Assembly: GCF_000426225.1 (NCBI RefSeq)
Contig: NZ_AUEY01000009.1
Span: 1-64,000, forward strand
Source: Desulforegula conservatrix Mb1Pa
GTDB taxonomy: Bacteria > Desulfobacterota > Desulfobacteria > Desulfobacterales > Desulforegulaceae
Length of the DNA: 64,000 bases
Direction: 5' to 3'
Positions 36,575 to 45,768 of this stretch are shown one piece after another (position 1 is the first letter of the stretch; each line of letters begins with the position of its first letter). The notes under the pieces were generated by a model. The model was not told where the DNA came from. It saw only the letters and a program-made list of their open reading frames with translations, and ran no database searches. The position numbers were made by a program, and so were the translations under genes.

Positions 36575-36707
36575 TGATGGACTCGCAAAAAGCAAAAAAA
36601 GGCGTCGGCGTCATGCCGGGCTTGATCCGGCATCCAGTAATTTCAAATACTTCTGGATTCCGGCCTGCGCCGGAATGACGGTAATCGGACTTTTTGCGAC
36701 CTTGTCA
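36575..36707 (+). repeat. Family A repeat, copy 6 (cleanest copy)
   Basis: Inverted ends TCGCAAAAAG (36583-36592) and CTTTTTGCGA (36690-36699). Inside are two perfect hairpins: ATGCCGG-GCTTGAT-CCGGCAT and ATTCCGG-CCTGCG-CCGGAAT. The core between the ends is 117 bases. This copy was used as the reference for the family. Confidence 0.92.
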
Positions 36708-36839
36708 GATTTTGATAATCGCAAAATGGAATCTGATGTGAAAAAAATGCTTGCTCTCGACTTTAAAAATGTTCAATATGTTAATAATGAAATTATTGTT
36801 ATTTATGATAAAAATAATCTGAATATACAAGAAGGTCAC

Positions 36840-37406
36840 ATGAGCGAACCCAAAATGTTCTACAGCATACCCGAAGCCGCGAAACTCTCCGGAGTAAGCC
36901 GCACTACCTTGTGGGGCTGGGTCAAATCGGGACAGATTAAAGCCCTTGTAACTCCTGGGGGGCATCACAGGATTATAAAGGAAGAAGTGGAACGAATACT
37001 CAAGGATAACCTGTCCCTGACCCAGTCAGCCAAGCATCAGAAAACCATTCTTATTGTGGATGATGATATTCAGATGAAGCTGATTCTCCAGATCACCCTT
37101 TCCAAAATGGGTTATTTTGTCGAGACAGCCAGCGATGGTTTTGATGCAGGCATAAAGGTTGCCGAACTCATTCCTGATCTTGTGCTTCTTGATCTTTTCA
37201 TGCCGGGAATAGACGGATTTGAGGTTTGCAGCAGAATAAAGAACAAGAAAGAGCTTGCCCAGACAAAAATTCTTGCAATGTCAGGTCTCGATTCCCCTGA
37301 GAACAGAGATCGAATAATGAAGCTGGGCGCAGATTCTTTCCTGTCAAAAACAGCCGATGTTTCAGTCCTTGCCGCAGAGGTTAAAAAGCTTCTGGCAGAT
37401 AATTAG
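36840..37406 (+). CDS. Regulator with N-terminal MerR/excisionase-type HTH and C-terminal receiver
   Basis: A 188-residue protein. Residues 6-53 form a helix-turn-helix of the MerR/excisionase type (IPEAAKLSGVSRTTLWGWVK, then the wing TPGGHHRI). Residues 68-188 are a receiver with acidic D74-D76, phosphoacceptor D118 in LLDLFMPG, and a C-terminal SKTADV. The usual order in response regulators is receiver first, so this layout is uncommon. AGAAGG lies five bases before the ATG; longer frames upstream have no such site. It heads the chemosensory block, with the hybrid kinase about 50 bases downstream, and probably turns that block's phosphate signal into DNA binding (inference). Confidence 0.87.
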   Translation: MSEPKMFYSIPEAAKLSGVSRTTLWGWVKSGQIKALVTPGGHHRIIKEEVERILKDNLSLTQSAKHQKTILIVDDDIQMKLILQITLSKMGYFVETASDGFDAGIKVAELIPDLVLLDLFMPGIDGFEVCSRIKNKKELAQTKILAMSGLDSPENRDRIMKLGADSFLSKTADVSVLAAEVKKLLADN

Positions 37407-37456
37407 TTTCGCTTTTTCATGTTTTGAAGAAAAGATTCTTGAAGAGGAATGGGAAT

Positions 37457-40400
37457 ATGTCTGAATCAAGCCTCAAAAAACCGGAGTCTATATTTTACAG
37501 AGCGTTTAATAACGAGAGTTTCAATATAATCATGTTTTTCAGCACGATTGATGAAGGCGTTTATATTGATGTCAACGAGGCTTTTGTAAGGGCAGTTGGT
37601 TTTCCAAAGCATGAAATCATCGGAAGAACGTCCGTGGAGCTTGGGCTAATGTCTGATAAAGACAGGGAAAGGATTAAAAAAAAACTTGCGGATAAAGGCC
37701 GACTCGAAAACTTTGAAGTTGAATTTCGAACAAATGAAAAAAAGATTCTCAATCTAAGCATGTTTGGGGAAATCGTTTCAATAGGAGGCCAGCAAAGTCT
37801 TTTTACAATCGTTCATGATGTTACCGAGCTTAAAAACGCAAAATCAGAACTTGAAAAGGAAAAGACTCTTCTCCAGGTGATTTTCGAATCGACCCCGGAC
37901 GCCCTTGTGATTAAAGACCTGAATTCGGTATATCAGAAGGCCAATCCGGCTTTTTGCCGTTCTTCAGGAATTACGGAGGCCCAGGCAGTGGGAAAGACTG
38001 ACTTTGATTTTTTCCCTGAAACAGAGGCCCTTAAATATCGTGCCGAGGATCAGGAAATAATAAAGACAGGCATTTCCAAGGAATTTGAGAGAAAATTCAG
38101 GCAACAAGACAATCTTGTGTGGTACCAGACCATCAAGACCCCGGTTATGAACTCCAGGGGCTCCATATCCGGTGTCCTGTGTTCAGTCCGGGACATCAGC
38201 AGAAAAAAGCGCTTTGATGAACTTCTTAACTCGAGGCTCTGCATCAGTAATTATTCCTTTTCAAGTTCCCTCCCCGAACTTTTCCAGAAGGTATTGTCAG
38301 AATCTGAGCGGCTGACCGAGAGCCAGTTTTCTTTTTTTCATTTTGTGGATGATATCAACAAAATGATTCATCTGAACACATGGTCTGAAAACGCTGTGAA
38401 GGTCTGTGCCATAAAAACGCATGAAAAATCATACGGCCTCGACAAAGCGGGGGTATGGGCAGATTGTGTAAGGGGCCGCAAGCCAGTGATCCATAATGAC
38501 TATCCTGATCTTGATGCTAAAAAAGGGCTTCCTCCAGGGCATACCCATATAAGCCGTGAGCTTGTCGTGCCTGTGTTTGAGGGAGAAAAAATTGTCGCAA
38601 CGCTCGGGGTGGGCAACAAACGTGCCGATTATGATCAGGTCGATGTGGAGGTGGTAACCGAGCTTGCCAAGATGGCCTGGGACATACTTGGCAGGAAGGA
38701 GGCTGAAAAGAGATTCGGCGAATCCCAGCGTGTTCTTAAAACCCTGATGGATAATCTACCCGGAATAGTATTCAGGTGCAGGGTCAGCTCTGAGCTAAAG
38801 CTTGAAGTTGAGTTCGTGAGTGATGGTTGCACAGCAATCACTGGTTATTCCCCTGATGAATTCACAACCGGCCAGGTCAATTTTTTTGACATAGTTCACC
38901 ATGAAGATTCTGCGATGATTGCCAGGATGGTTCCAGGTTTTTTCAACAATAACCGGCCCTACGAGGTTGAGTTTAGAGTGATACATAGAAACGGAGCTTT
39001 CAGGCATCTCTGGGGGCGCGGCATAGCTGTTTCTTCCATGGAAGGGGCTTTTGTAACGATAGAGGGATTTATTTCGGATATTACAGAACTCCGAAGCAAG
39101 GATGCGGAGTTGCGGCGTTTTGCCTCGGCCATGCACCAGGTGGCCGATACCATTATAATCACTGATAAGAGCGGTGTTATCAAATATGTCAATCCATCAT
39201 TCGAAAAGACCAGTGGATACGGCTGTTCCGAGGTGATGGGGAAAAAAGCCAAAGTCCTGAACAGGGGAGCGCTTGACGATGGTTTGCATAGGGATCTATG
39301 GTCAACCATTGAATCCGGCAGAATCTGGAGCGGCCGTTTCGTAAGCAGAAAAAAAGACGGAAGCCTTTATACTGAAGAGGCGACCATCTCCCCGGTATTT
39401 GATGACAATGGGGAAATAATCGAGTTTGTCGCTGTAAAAAGAGACATCACAAACGAGCTGAATCTTGAGGCCCAGATTTTTCAGTCCCAGAAAATGGAGG
39501 CAATCGGTGCCCTATCAGGCGGAATAGCCCATGATTTCAATAATATTCTTTTCCCTCTAATCGGTTTTTCTGATATTCTACAACAAGATCTTCCTGCGGA
39601 CAGTCATTTGCAGGATTATGTCAGTGAAATACTCACGGCTTCTTTCAGGGCAAAGGAGCTTGTCAAGCAGATACTCGCATTCAGCCGTCAGTCAAAGGCG
39701 GGAAAAACGGTTCTTCGCATCCAAAACATTCTGGGCGAGGTGGTTCGTTTCTCAAGAGCAACACTTCCAAGCACAATTACAGTCAGAACTTTTATAAATA
39801 CGAAATGCCGCCCTGTGCTTGCTGATTCAACCCAGATACACCAGATAGCCATGAATCTTGTCACAAACGCTCTCCATGCAATGGAGGAAAACGGCGGTGT
39901 TTTAACGATCGCCCTTGATGAGATCCAGATGGATAATGAACTTTCTTCAAATCTTTCAATAGAATCAGGTCTTTATATCCGTATGGCCGTATCGGATACG
40001 GGTTGCGGCATAGCTCCGGCCATTCAGGGCAGAATCTTTGATCCTTATTTTACAACTAAAGATAAAGGTACAGGAATTGGTCTGGCCGTGGTTCATGGGA
40101 TCGTAAAGAGCCACGGTGGCAACATTGAACTTCAAAGCACTAAGGGAGAGGGAACTTCATTCGTTATTTATTTCCCATGCCTTATGGAAGACAGAAAGGA
40201 TGCCCAAAAGGATTATATGGTTCCGACTCCTTGCGGAAGCGAGAAGATTCTTGTGGTTGATGATGAAGAGGCAATCGCAAGAATGGTCAGACAAATGCTT
40301 GAGCGCCTCGGATATACTGTGACTGTCCGTACAAGCAGCGCCGAGGCTTTCCAGCTTTTCAAAGACGATCCTTACAGATTTGATCTGGTTATTACGGATA

Positions 40401-40612
40401 TGACCATGCCCAAAATGACAGGCGATCAGCTCTCTATGGGAATTAAGAAGATCAGAGCTGGGGTCCCTATCATAATATGCACTGGTTTCAGCGAGAAAAT
40501 GGATGCAGACAAGGCAAGGATGCTTGGAATAGAGGGCTTTGTCTTAAAACCTATACTCCAGAATGAACTGGCCGTGAAGGTCAGGGAGGTTCTTGATAAT
40601 AAAGAAAAATAG
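37457..40612 (+). CDS. Soluble PAS/GAF hybrid histidine kinase
   Basis: A 1051-residue kinase without membrane segments. Domains in order: PAS (about 10-130), PAS (135-250), a GAF_2-type GAF (255-415), two more PAS (420-550 and 555-675), HisKA with phospho-His 692 in GGIAHDFNN, HATPase (SDTGCGIAP, GTGIGLAVVHGI), and a C-terminal receiver with its aspartate in LVITDMTMPKMTG. I start at 37457 (ATG with a GAGGAATGGGAAT leader); an upstream TTG would add 11 residues. It lies between the HTH-receiver gene and a chemoreceptor gene on one strand, with short gaps. The many sensor domains suggest cytoplasmic cues such as redox, light or small molecules. Confidence 0.92.
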   Translation: MSESSLKKPESIFYRAFNNESFNIIMFFSTIDEGVYIDVNEAFVRAVGFPKHEIIGRTSVELGLMSDKDRERIKKKLADKGRLENFEVEFRTNEKKILNLSMFGEIVSIGGQQSLFTIVHDVTELKNAKSELEKEKTLLQVIFESTPDALVIKDLNSVYQKANPAFCRSSGITEAQAVGKTDFDFFPETEALKYRAEDQEIIKTGISKEFERKFRQQDNLVWYQTIKTPVMNSRGSISGVLCSVRDISRKKRFDELLNSRLCISNYSFSSSLPELFQKVLSESERLTESQFSFFHFVDDINKMIHLNTWSENAVKVCAIKTHEKSYGLDKAGVWADCVRGRKPVIHNDYPDLDAKKGLPPGHTHISRELVVPVFEGEKIVATLGVGNKRADYDQVDVEVVTELAKMAWDILGRKEAEKRFGESQRVLKTLMDNLPGIVFRCRVSSELKLEVEFVSDGCTAITGYSPDEFTTGQVNFFDIVHHEDSAMIARMVPGFFNNNRPYEVEFRVIHRNGAFRHLWGRGIAVSSMEGAFVTIEGFISDITELRSKDAELRRFASAMHQVADTIIITDKSGVIKYVNPSFEKTSGYGCSEVMGKKAKVLNRGALDDGLHRDLWSTIESGRIWSGRFVSRKKDGSLYTEEATISPVFDDNGEIIEFVAVKRDITNELNLEAQIFQSQKMEAIGALSGGIAHDFNNILFPLIGFSDILQQDLPADSHLQDYVSEILTASFRAKELVKQILAFSRQSKAGKTVLRIQNILGEVVRFSRATLPSTITVRTFINTKCRPVLADSTQIHQIAMNLVTNALHAMEENGGVLTIALDEIQMDNELSSNLSIESGLYIRMAVSDTGCGIAPAIQGRIFDPYFTTKDKGTGIGLAVVHGIVKSHGGNIELQSTKGEGTSFVIYFPCLMEDRKDAQKDYMVPTPCGSEKILVVDDEEAIARMVRQMLERLGYTVTVRTSSAEAFQLFKDDPYRFDLVITDMTMPKMTGDQLSMGIKKIRAGVPIIICTGFSEKMDADKARMLGIEGFVLKPILQNELAVKVREVLDNKEK

Positions 40613-40647
40613 AAAATAGCTGCTAACTTATCGGGGAGGATAAGACT

Positions 40648-42651
40648 ATGAAAATTAATGTCAGGTCAATAGAATTCAGGCTTCTTGTTATCAGTCTCTG
40701 TGCCGTGCTTTTCCCTTTGATGGTCGTGGGAGGGGTTTCCATATCGAAATCATCCCGTGCCTTGACCGCCGTCTCAGAAGAAAAGGTTCAGATATTGGCC
40801 CAGGATACGGCAAATCTTGTCCATAATATTCTAAATGCTGAGATGAGAATTGCCGCAACTTTTTCCTCAGCCCAGAACATCATGAAACACGTCGCCCTGA
40901 TCAACCAGAACGGAATTGAGAAAGAAGCCGAATCAGTAAAAATCCTTTTTGAGAATATGAAACAAAAATTTACCCATATGGGTGATAATTATCAGGGGAT
41001 TTTTGTCACTGATATCAAGGGCAATCTTTTGACAGGCGTACTTGAGGGCGGGGCCGAATACAAAGGCGTTAATATCGCTGAAAATGAGGAATTCAAAAAA
41101 GCCGTTTTAAATCAGAAAGATGTTGTCGGTGAAATGACTGTCTCAAAAGCAACCGGGAAATTGATTGTCATAGTTGTCTCGCCAATTAAATCTGAACAGG
41201 GGCAGATTGTCGGAGTTTTCGGGTCAGTTCTGAAAGCTGGATATTTTACAAGCCTTGTTTCAGACCGTAAGATCGGTAAAACAGGCTATGGCTATATGCT
41301 AAACGGAAAAGGCATTGTACTTGCCCATCCTAAACAGGAACATGTGCTTAAGCTGGATGCTTCGGCCATCAAGGAAATGGACAGCATCTCCAAGCAGATG
41401 CTTGCCGGACAGACAGGCGTTGAATCATATGTTTTTAATGGGGTTGATAAAATAGCCGGTTTCGCACCGGTCGGAATAAACGGGTGGTCAATAAGCGTGA
41501 CCCAGGATTCCGATGAATTCCTTGAGGCGGCAGTCAGCATCAGGAATCTGACTTTGCTGGTTATTATATGTTCCATACTGATTGTTGGTACTGTCATTGT
41601 AATTGCTTCAAGATCAATAGTCAGGCCAATAAACAGCGCTGTTGAAGGTCTTAAGGATATTGCCCAGGGGGAAGGTGATCTTACCATGCGCCTTTCAGTA
41701 AATTCAAAAGACGAGGTTGGTGAACTTGCAACATGGTTCAATGTGTTCATCGAAAAACTCCAGGGAATAATGAAGGATATTTCAGGCGGTGTTCAGACCC
41801 TTGCCTCTTCGTCAACCGAGCTTTCAGTGATTTCAACCCAGATGAACAGAGGGATTTCGATAGTTACTGAAAAATCATCTGCTGTTGCTGCGGCATCCGA
41901 AGAAATGAGCGCAAGTATGCACAGCGTGGCGGCAGCCATGGAACAGTCATCCGCAAATACAAATATGCTTGCCACAGCTTCAGAAGAAATGTCCTCGACC
42001 ATAAACGAGATAGCCAGAAACGCCGAAAAGGCGAGAACCATATCAAGCAATGCCGCTAAGAAAGCAACAAACGCCACTGAAAATATTGATCAGCTTGGGA
42101 TAGCCGCAAAATCCATCGGAAAGGTTATCGAGACAATCACGGATATTTCTGAACAGGTTAACCTTCTCGCCCTGAACGCGACGATAGAGGCTGCAAGGGC
42201 TGGTGAAGCAGGAAAGGGCTTTGCTGTTGTTGCCAATGAAATAAAAGAGCTTGCAAGACAGACGGCAGACGCAACTCAGGACATCAGGGAAAAGGTCGAA
42301 GGAATTCAGGGAACAACTGCAATCACTGTCAAAGAGATAACTGAAATAACAGGTGTCATCGCTGAGGTTAACGAGGTGGTTACAACAATTGCCGCAGCAG
42401 TGGAAGAACAGTCAGCCGCCACAACAGAGATAGCCGGAAATGTCGCCCAGGTTTCCACTGGCATTCAGGAAGTCAATGAAAATGTCAACCAGAGTTCAGC
42501 GGCAGCTTCATATATTACGAAGGATATCGCTGATGTGAACGGATCTATGGCTGAAATGTCTAACAACAGCGCCCAGGTTGATGTAAGCGCCCATGATCTT
42601 TCAAAGCTCTCGGAACATCTCAAGCATATGGTTGATCAGTTCAAGTTGTAG
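40648..42651 (+). CDS. Methyl-accepting chemotaxis protein, dCache type
   Basis: A 667-residue chemoreceptor. Transmembrane helices at about 11-31 and 301-322 enclose a double-Cache periplasmic sensor with the typical [16 protein letters not shown] and [14 protein letters not shown] segments. HAMP follows (about 322-375), then a long coiled-coil signalling domain with the conserved tip [17 protein letters not shown] near 505. GGGGAGGATAAG precedes the ATG. There is no C-terminal pentapeptide. It is followed by cheW after about 100 bases, which include a GC-rich hairpin. Confidence 0.95.
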   Translation: MKINVRSIEFRLLVISLCAVLFPLMVVGGVSISKSSRALTAVSEEKVQILAQDTANLVHNILNAEMRIAATFSSAQNIMKHVALINQNGIEKEAESVKILFENMKQKFTHMGDNYQGIFVTDIKGNLLTGVLEGGAEYKGVNIAENEEFKKAVLNQKDVVGEMTVSKATGKLIVIVVSPIKSEQGQIVGVFGSVLKAGYFTSLVSDRKIGKTGYGYMLNGKGIVLAHPKQEHVLKLDASAIKEMDSISKQMLAGQTGVESYVFNGVDKIAGFAPVGINGWSISVTQDSDEFLEAAVSIRNLTLLVIICSILIVGTVIVIASRSIVRPINSAVEGLKDIAQGEGDLTMRLSVNSKDEVGELATWFNVFIEKLQGIMKDISGGVQTLASSSTELSVISTQMNRGISIVTEKSSAVAAASEEMSASMHSVAAAMEQSSANTNMLATASEEMSSTINEIARNAEKARTISSNAAKKATNATENIDQLGIAAKSIGKVIETITDISEQVNLLALNATIEAARAGEAGKGFAVVANEIKELARQTADATQDIREKVEGIQGTTAITVKEITEITGVIAEVNEVVTTIAAAVEEQSAATTEIAGNVAQVSTGIQEVNENVNQSSAAASYITKDIADVNGSMAEMSNNSAQVDVSAHDLSKLSEHLKHMVDQFKL

Positions 42652-42694
42652 CCGAAAGCAGATCATGATCATGCAGGACTTGAGCGAAATATAG

Positions 42695-42719
42695 GGCGCG
42701 TGGCGCTTTTTCACGCACC
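42695..42719. repeat. Family E hairpin between the receptor and cheW
   Basis: GGCGCGTGGCGC and CACGCACC form a hairpin similar to the pair at 31846-31914. No T run follows; the genes on both sides remain likely cotranscribed. Confidence 0.6.
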
Positions 42720-42752
42720 GTAATCATTTAAGGGTTTTTAAGGAGGGCGTTA

Positions 42753-43226
42753 GTGGACATATCTGGTCTTGGAGGTAAATATCTGACATTCAGGCTGGGC
42801 AGTGAAGAGTACGGGCTTGGCATAATGAAGATCCGTGAAATTATCGGCCTTATGCCCATAACCTCTGTCCCCCAGACGCCAATATTTGTAAAGGGGGTTA
42901 TTAATCTGAGGGGAAAGGTCATTCCTGTAATTGATTTGAGACTAAGATTCTCCATGGATGAAATTCCCCATGATGATCGAACATGCATAATTGTACTTGA
43001 TATTTCAAGTGTAAGCAGCAACCTTCTTATTGGGATAATTGTGGATTCGGTATCCGAGGTTCTTAATATCAGGGCAGAAGAAATTGAGGAAACGCCTGCG
43101 TTCGGTGTCAAGTTGAATACCGGTTATATCCTTGGCATGGCAAAATCTGGGGGAGGGGTTAAAATCCTCCTGGACATAGACCAGGTTCTTACTGAAGGAG
43201 AGGTCTGCGCGATTTCAGGACTCTGA
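42753..43226 (+). CDS. cheW: Chemotaxis coupling protein CheW
   Basis: A 157-residue CheW that links receptors to the CheA kinase at the membrane. YLTFRLGSEEYGLGIMKIRE, the VKGVINLRGKVIPVIDLR core and VDSVSEVLNI are standard. The GTG start is set by AAGGAGGG six bases upstream. It is placed between two chemoreceptor genes in the same direction. Only one CheW gene is present in the block. Confidence 0.95.
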   Translation: MDISGLGGKYLTFRLGSEEYGLGIMKIREIIGLMPITSVPQTPIFVKGVINLRGKVIPVIDLRLRFSMDEIPHDDRTCIIVLDISSVSSNLLIGIIVDSVSEVLNIRAEEIEETPAFGVKLNTGYILGMAKSGGGVKILLDIDQVLTEGEVCAISGL

Positions 43227-43287
43227 TATTATTTTGCTGATTTAAGCATATTTTTTACTTTTTATCATAGGGATTACGGAGGTTTGC

Positions 43288-45294
43288 ATGTTCGCAAAAA
43301 TGAAGCTTGGGGTTAAGATAGCCTGGGGTTTTGGATCGGTGATTTTTCTGGCTCTTGTTCTTGGTGGAATCTCGGTTGTAAGCATGACAAAGGCAAAAAA
43401 TAATGCTGTAAGAATAGATGACCAGTATATTGAGGAAGTGGCCATATCGGGCCAGCTTGAGCGCAGAATTCAGCGCTATATGTTCAATATGCGTGGTTAT
43501 GGTTTTACCGAAGAGAAAAAATATCTGGATCTTGCGATTGATGATCTGAAAAAGATCAGGGAAAGCATAGATATGGGCAAGAAGCTGTTTGAAAAGAATC
43601 CCGAACTCCAGGATTTTGGGAAAAACATATCTCTGGTTGCCTCCAAAATGGACGAGTATGAATCCCTTGCCAAAACGACATCAGATAGAATTGGCAATTT
43701 AAATGCTGTCAGAAAAAGCATGGATGAAGCTGCATCAGCATACATGAAACCCTGTTTTACCTATCTTGAGAATCAGAAAATTGCCACGTCAAAAGATATT
43801 GATTCTGATGCAGGCGGGGAAAGAATGCATGAGCGCCTCGACAAGATAATGGCAATAAACGAGATCATTGAAATAGGAAATTCCATCCGCATAGCAAATT
43901 TTAAGTCCCAGGCCTTGAGGGATATGGATGCCATTAAAGCAACAATGAAAAGCTTTGAGACAGTTGCAAAGAAAATTGGTGATTTACGGGCAACAACAAG
44001 GCAGGAAGTCAATATAAAACTCCTCGATTCAATTGAGGAATCAGCGGGTCAATATAAAAGAGCCCTTTCTGATTTCCTTGATAATTTGTCATCTCTTGCT
44101 GAAGTGGGAGATAAGCGTGTGGTGGTCGGCCTTGATGCCCTCGAGCTTGTCAGGGCTACAAGTGTATCTGCCGTTGATTCAACAAAGAAGGCGTCCGATT
44201 CTTCCGTCATAAATCTAAGGGCTTCGTCATTTGTTCTTGTTTCAGGTCTTTTGTTCGTATTCGCAGCCGGTGTTGTCCTGGCATTCATCATAATCAGAAG
44301 CATAACCAAGCCTATAAACAATGTCATTGCAGGGCTCGGCGAAGGCGCAAACCAGGTCGCGGCAGCCGCAGGTCAGGTGGCCAGTTCCAGTCAGTCTCTT
44401 GCTGAAGGCGCTTCTGAACAGGCTGCGTCACTTGAGGAAACATCATCCTCCCTTGAAGAGATGTCCTCCATGACCAAACGCAACGCAGACAATTCTGCCC
44501 AGGCTGATAATCTCATGAAGGAAGCCGGAGAGACTGTCAGAAAGGCGTCAATATCCATGTCCGCCCTCACGGATTCTATAAACGAGATATCGGATGCGAG
44601 CCGCCAGACCCAGAAGATCATCAAGACCATAGACGAGATAGCATTCCAGACAAATCTTCTGGCCTTGAATGCCGCAGTCGAGGCTGCAAGGGCAGGGGAG
44701 GCAGGAGCAGGCTTTGCCGTTGTCGCCGAGGAGGTAAGGAACCTTGCCCTCAGATCAGCAGATGCCGCAAAAAACACTGCCGCGATGATCGAAGACACGG
44801 TCAAGAAGGTGAATGACGGAAGTATTCTTCTTGATCAGACAAATACAGCTTTTGCTGAAATGGCTTCTTCGGCTTCAAAGGTCGGAGAGCTTGTCAGCGA
44901 GATTGCTGGCGCTTCAGACGAACAGGCCAAGGGGATAGAGCAGGTAAACCGGGCTGTTGCTGAGATGGACAAGGTAACCCAGCAGAATGCGGCCAATGCG
45001 GAGGAATCTGCCAGCGCATCGGAAGAATTGAGCGCCCAGTCAGAGCAAATGATGGATTTTGTCAATCAGCTCATAATCCTGATAAGAGGAGAAGGCAGTT
45101 CAATGCATATGAACAGGCCATCAAGGCCAAAATCTGTTTCGATTTCCCATAATATGAAGCGCCCCATGCTTTCCTCCTATTCGCCTGTAAAGGGGGCCTC
45201 CGGAAAATCCGGTCAGGTTCTTTCAGGCAGGGGCAGGGAAATAAGGCCTGAGGATGTTATTCCGCTTGACAATGACGACTTTGCCGAGTTTTAG
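43288..45294 (+). CDS. Methyl-accepting chemotaxis protein with helical sensor and C-terminal pentapeptide
   Basis: A 668-residue chemoreceptor. TM1 lies at about 9-31 and TM2 at about 313-335. The ~280-residue periplasmic part is almost all helical, in the style of the HBM (helical bimodular) domain of McpS. HAMP and signalling domain follow, with tip [22 protein letters not shown] ~40-residue flexible tail rich in S, R, P and G ends in D-F-A-E-F. This fits the x-[FWYH]-xx-[FWYH] pentapeptide that tethers CheR or CheB. No cheR or cheB is in the window, so the partners must be elsewhere. It lies about 60 bases after cheW. Confidence 0.94.
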   Translation: MFAKMKLGVKIAWGFGSVIFLALVLGGISVVSMTKAKNNAVRIDDQYIEEVAISGQLERRIQRYMFNMRGYGFTEEKKYLDLAIDDLKKIRESIDMGKKLFEKNPELQDFGKNISLVASKMDEYESLAKTTSDRIGNLNAVRKSMDEAASAYMKPCFTYLENQKIATSKDIDSDAGGERMHERLDKIMAINEIIEIGNSIRIANFKSQALRDMDAIKATMKSFETVAKKIGDLRATTRQEVNIKLLDSIEESAGQYKRALSDFLDNLSSLAEVGDKRVVVGLDALELVRATSVSAVDSTKKASDSSVINLRASSFVLVSGLLFVFAAGVVLAFIIIRSITKPINNVIAGLGEGANQVAAAAGQVASSSQSLAEGASEQAASLEETSSSLEEMSSMTKRNADNSAQADNLMKEAGETVRKASISMSALTDSINEISDASRQTQKIIKTIDEIAFQTNLLALNAAVEAARAGEAGAGFAVVAEEVRNLALRSADAAKNTAAMIEDTVKKVNDGSILLDQTNTAFAEMASSASKVGELVSEIAGASDEQAKGIEQVNRAVAEMDKVTQQNAANAEESASASEELSAQSEQMMDFVNQLIILIRGEGSSMHMNRPSRPKSVSISHNMKRPMLSSYSPVKGASGKSGQVLSGRGREIRPEDVIPLDNDDFAEF

Positions 45295-45768
45295 TCACAA
45301 TTTAAAGGCTCCGCATTCCTTATGAATTCTGAAACATAAAATAAGGATAGGTTCCCTAAAAACTTCACGTTTTATTATTATCAGACGCAAATGCCCTAAA
45401 GTTCTGCATGCTTTGGTTAATTATCTGAAAGTTTTTGCGGAGCTTTTTTCAAAAAGCGACCCGCCTGCATGCGGATCGATGTCGGATTACGAGCAAAAGA
45501 CGCTCTAATCCGACCTGCGAATTAATCTTTTTTATGGCAATTTAACCATGTAAGTCTCTGCTTTTTATTGAAGATATTGGTTTGTTGTCGGGTTGGTAAA
45601 ATATTCCGCATTTAACGGAAACAGAGTCTAAAAGAATGAGTGTTTCGGCGTTAAGTATTATTGCTGATCTTTTTTTCAAAAAAAGCGGACACCTGAGGTC
45701 AATGCTTATGGCCTCGCAATGAAGATGGCAAAACAGATATAAATAAAGTCACATACAGGAACAGCTAA
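45295..45768. other. Gap before cheA with a composite repeat
   Basis: About 470 bases. A family B + D composite repeat fills about 45428-45553. The 200 bases before cheA show no promoter that matches consensus well. Because of this gap cheA may have its own promoter. Confidence 0.6.
45428..45553 (+). repeat. Composite family B + D repeat, copy 2
   Basis: AAAGTTTTTGCGGAGC, the GCTTTTTTCAAAAAGC hairpin, CGACCCG, GCATGCGGATCGATGTCGG, the D palindrome at 45481-45514, then CTTTTTTATGGCAATTTAACC. It has the same layout as 30446-30580, over more than 100 bases. Confidence 0.87.

Larger units (their letters stand above)
36328..36839. other. Gap with two tandem family A repeats
   Basis: Two family A copies (36351-36470 and 36575-36707) in the same orientation, followed by an AT-rich stretch of about 130 bases just before the HTH-receiver gene. 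Open frames inside the repeats are not considered genes. Confidence 0.65.

Noticed and set aside
45629-45654. Sigma-28 (FliA) type promoter before cheA
   Set aside because: TAAA and GGCGTTAA are 14 bases apart with two mismatches in the -10 element; too weak to claim.
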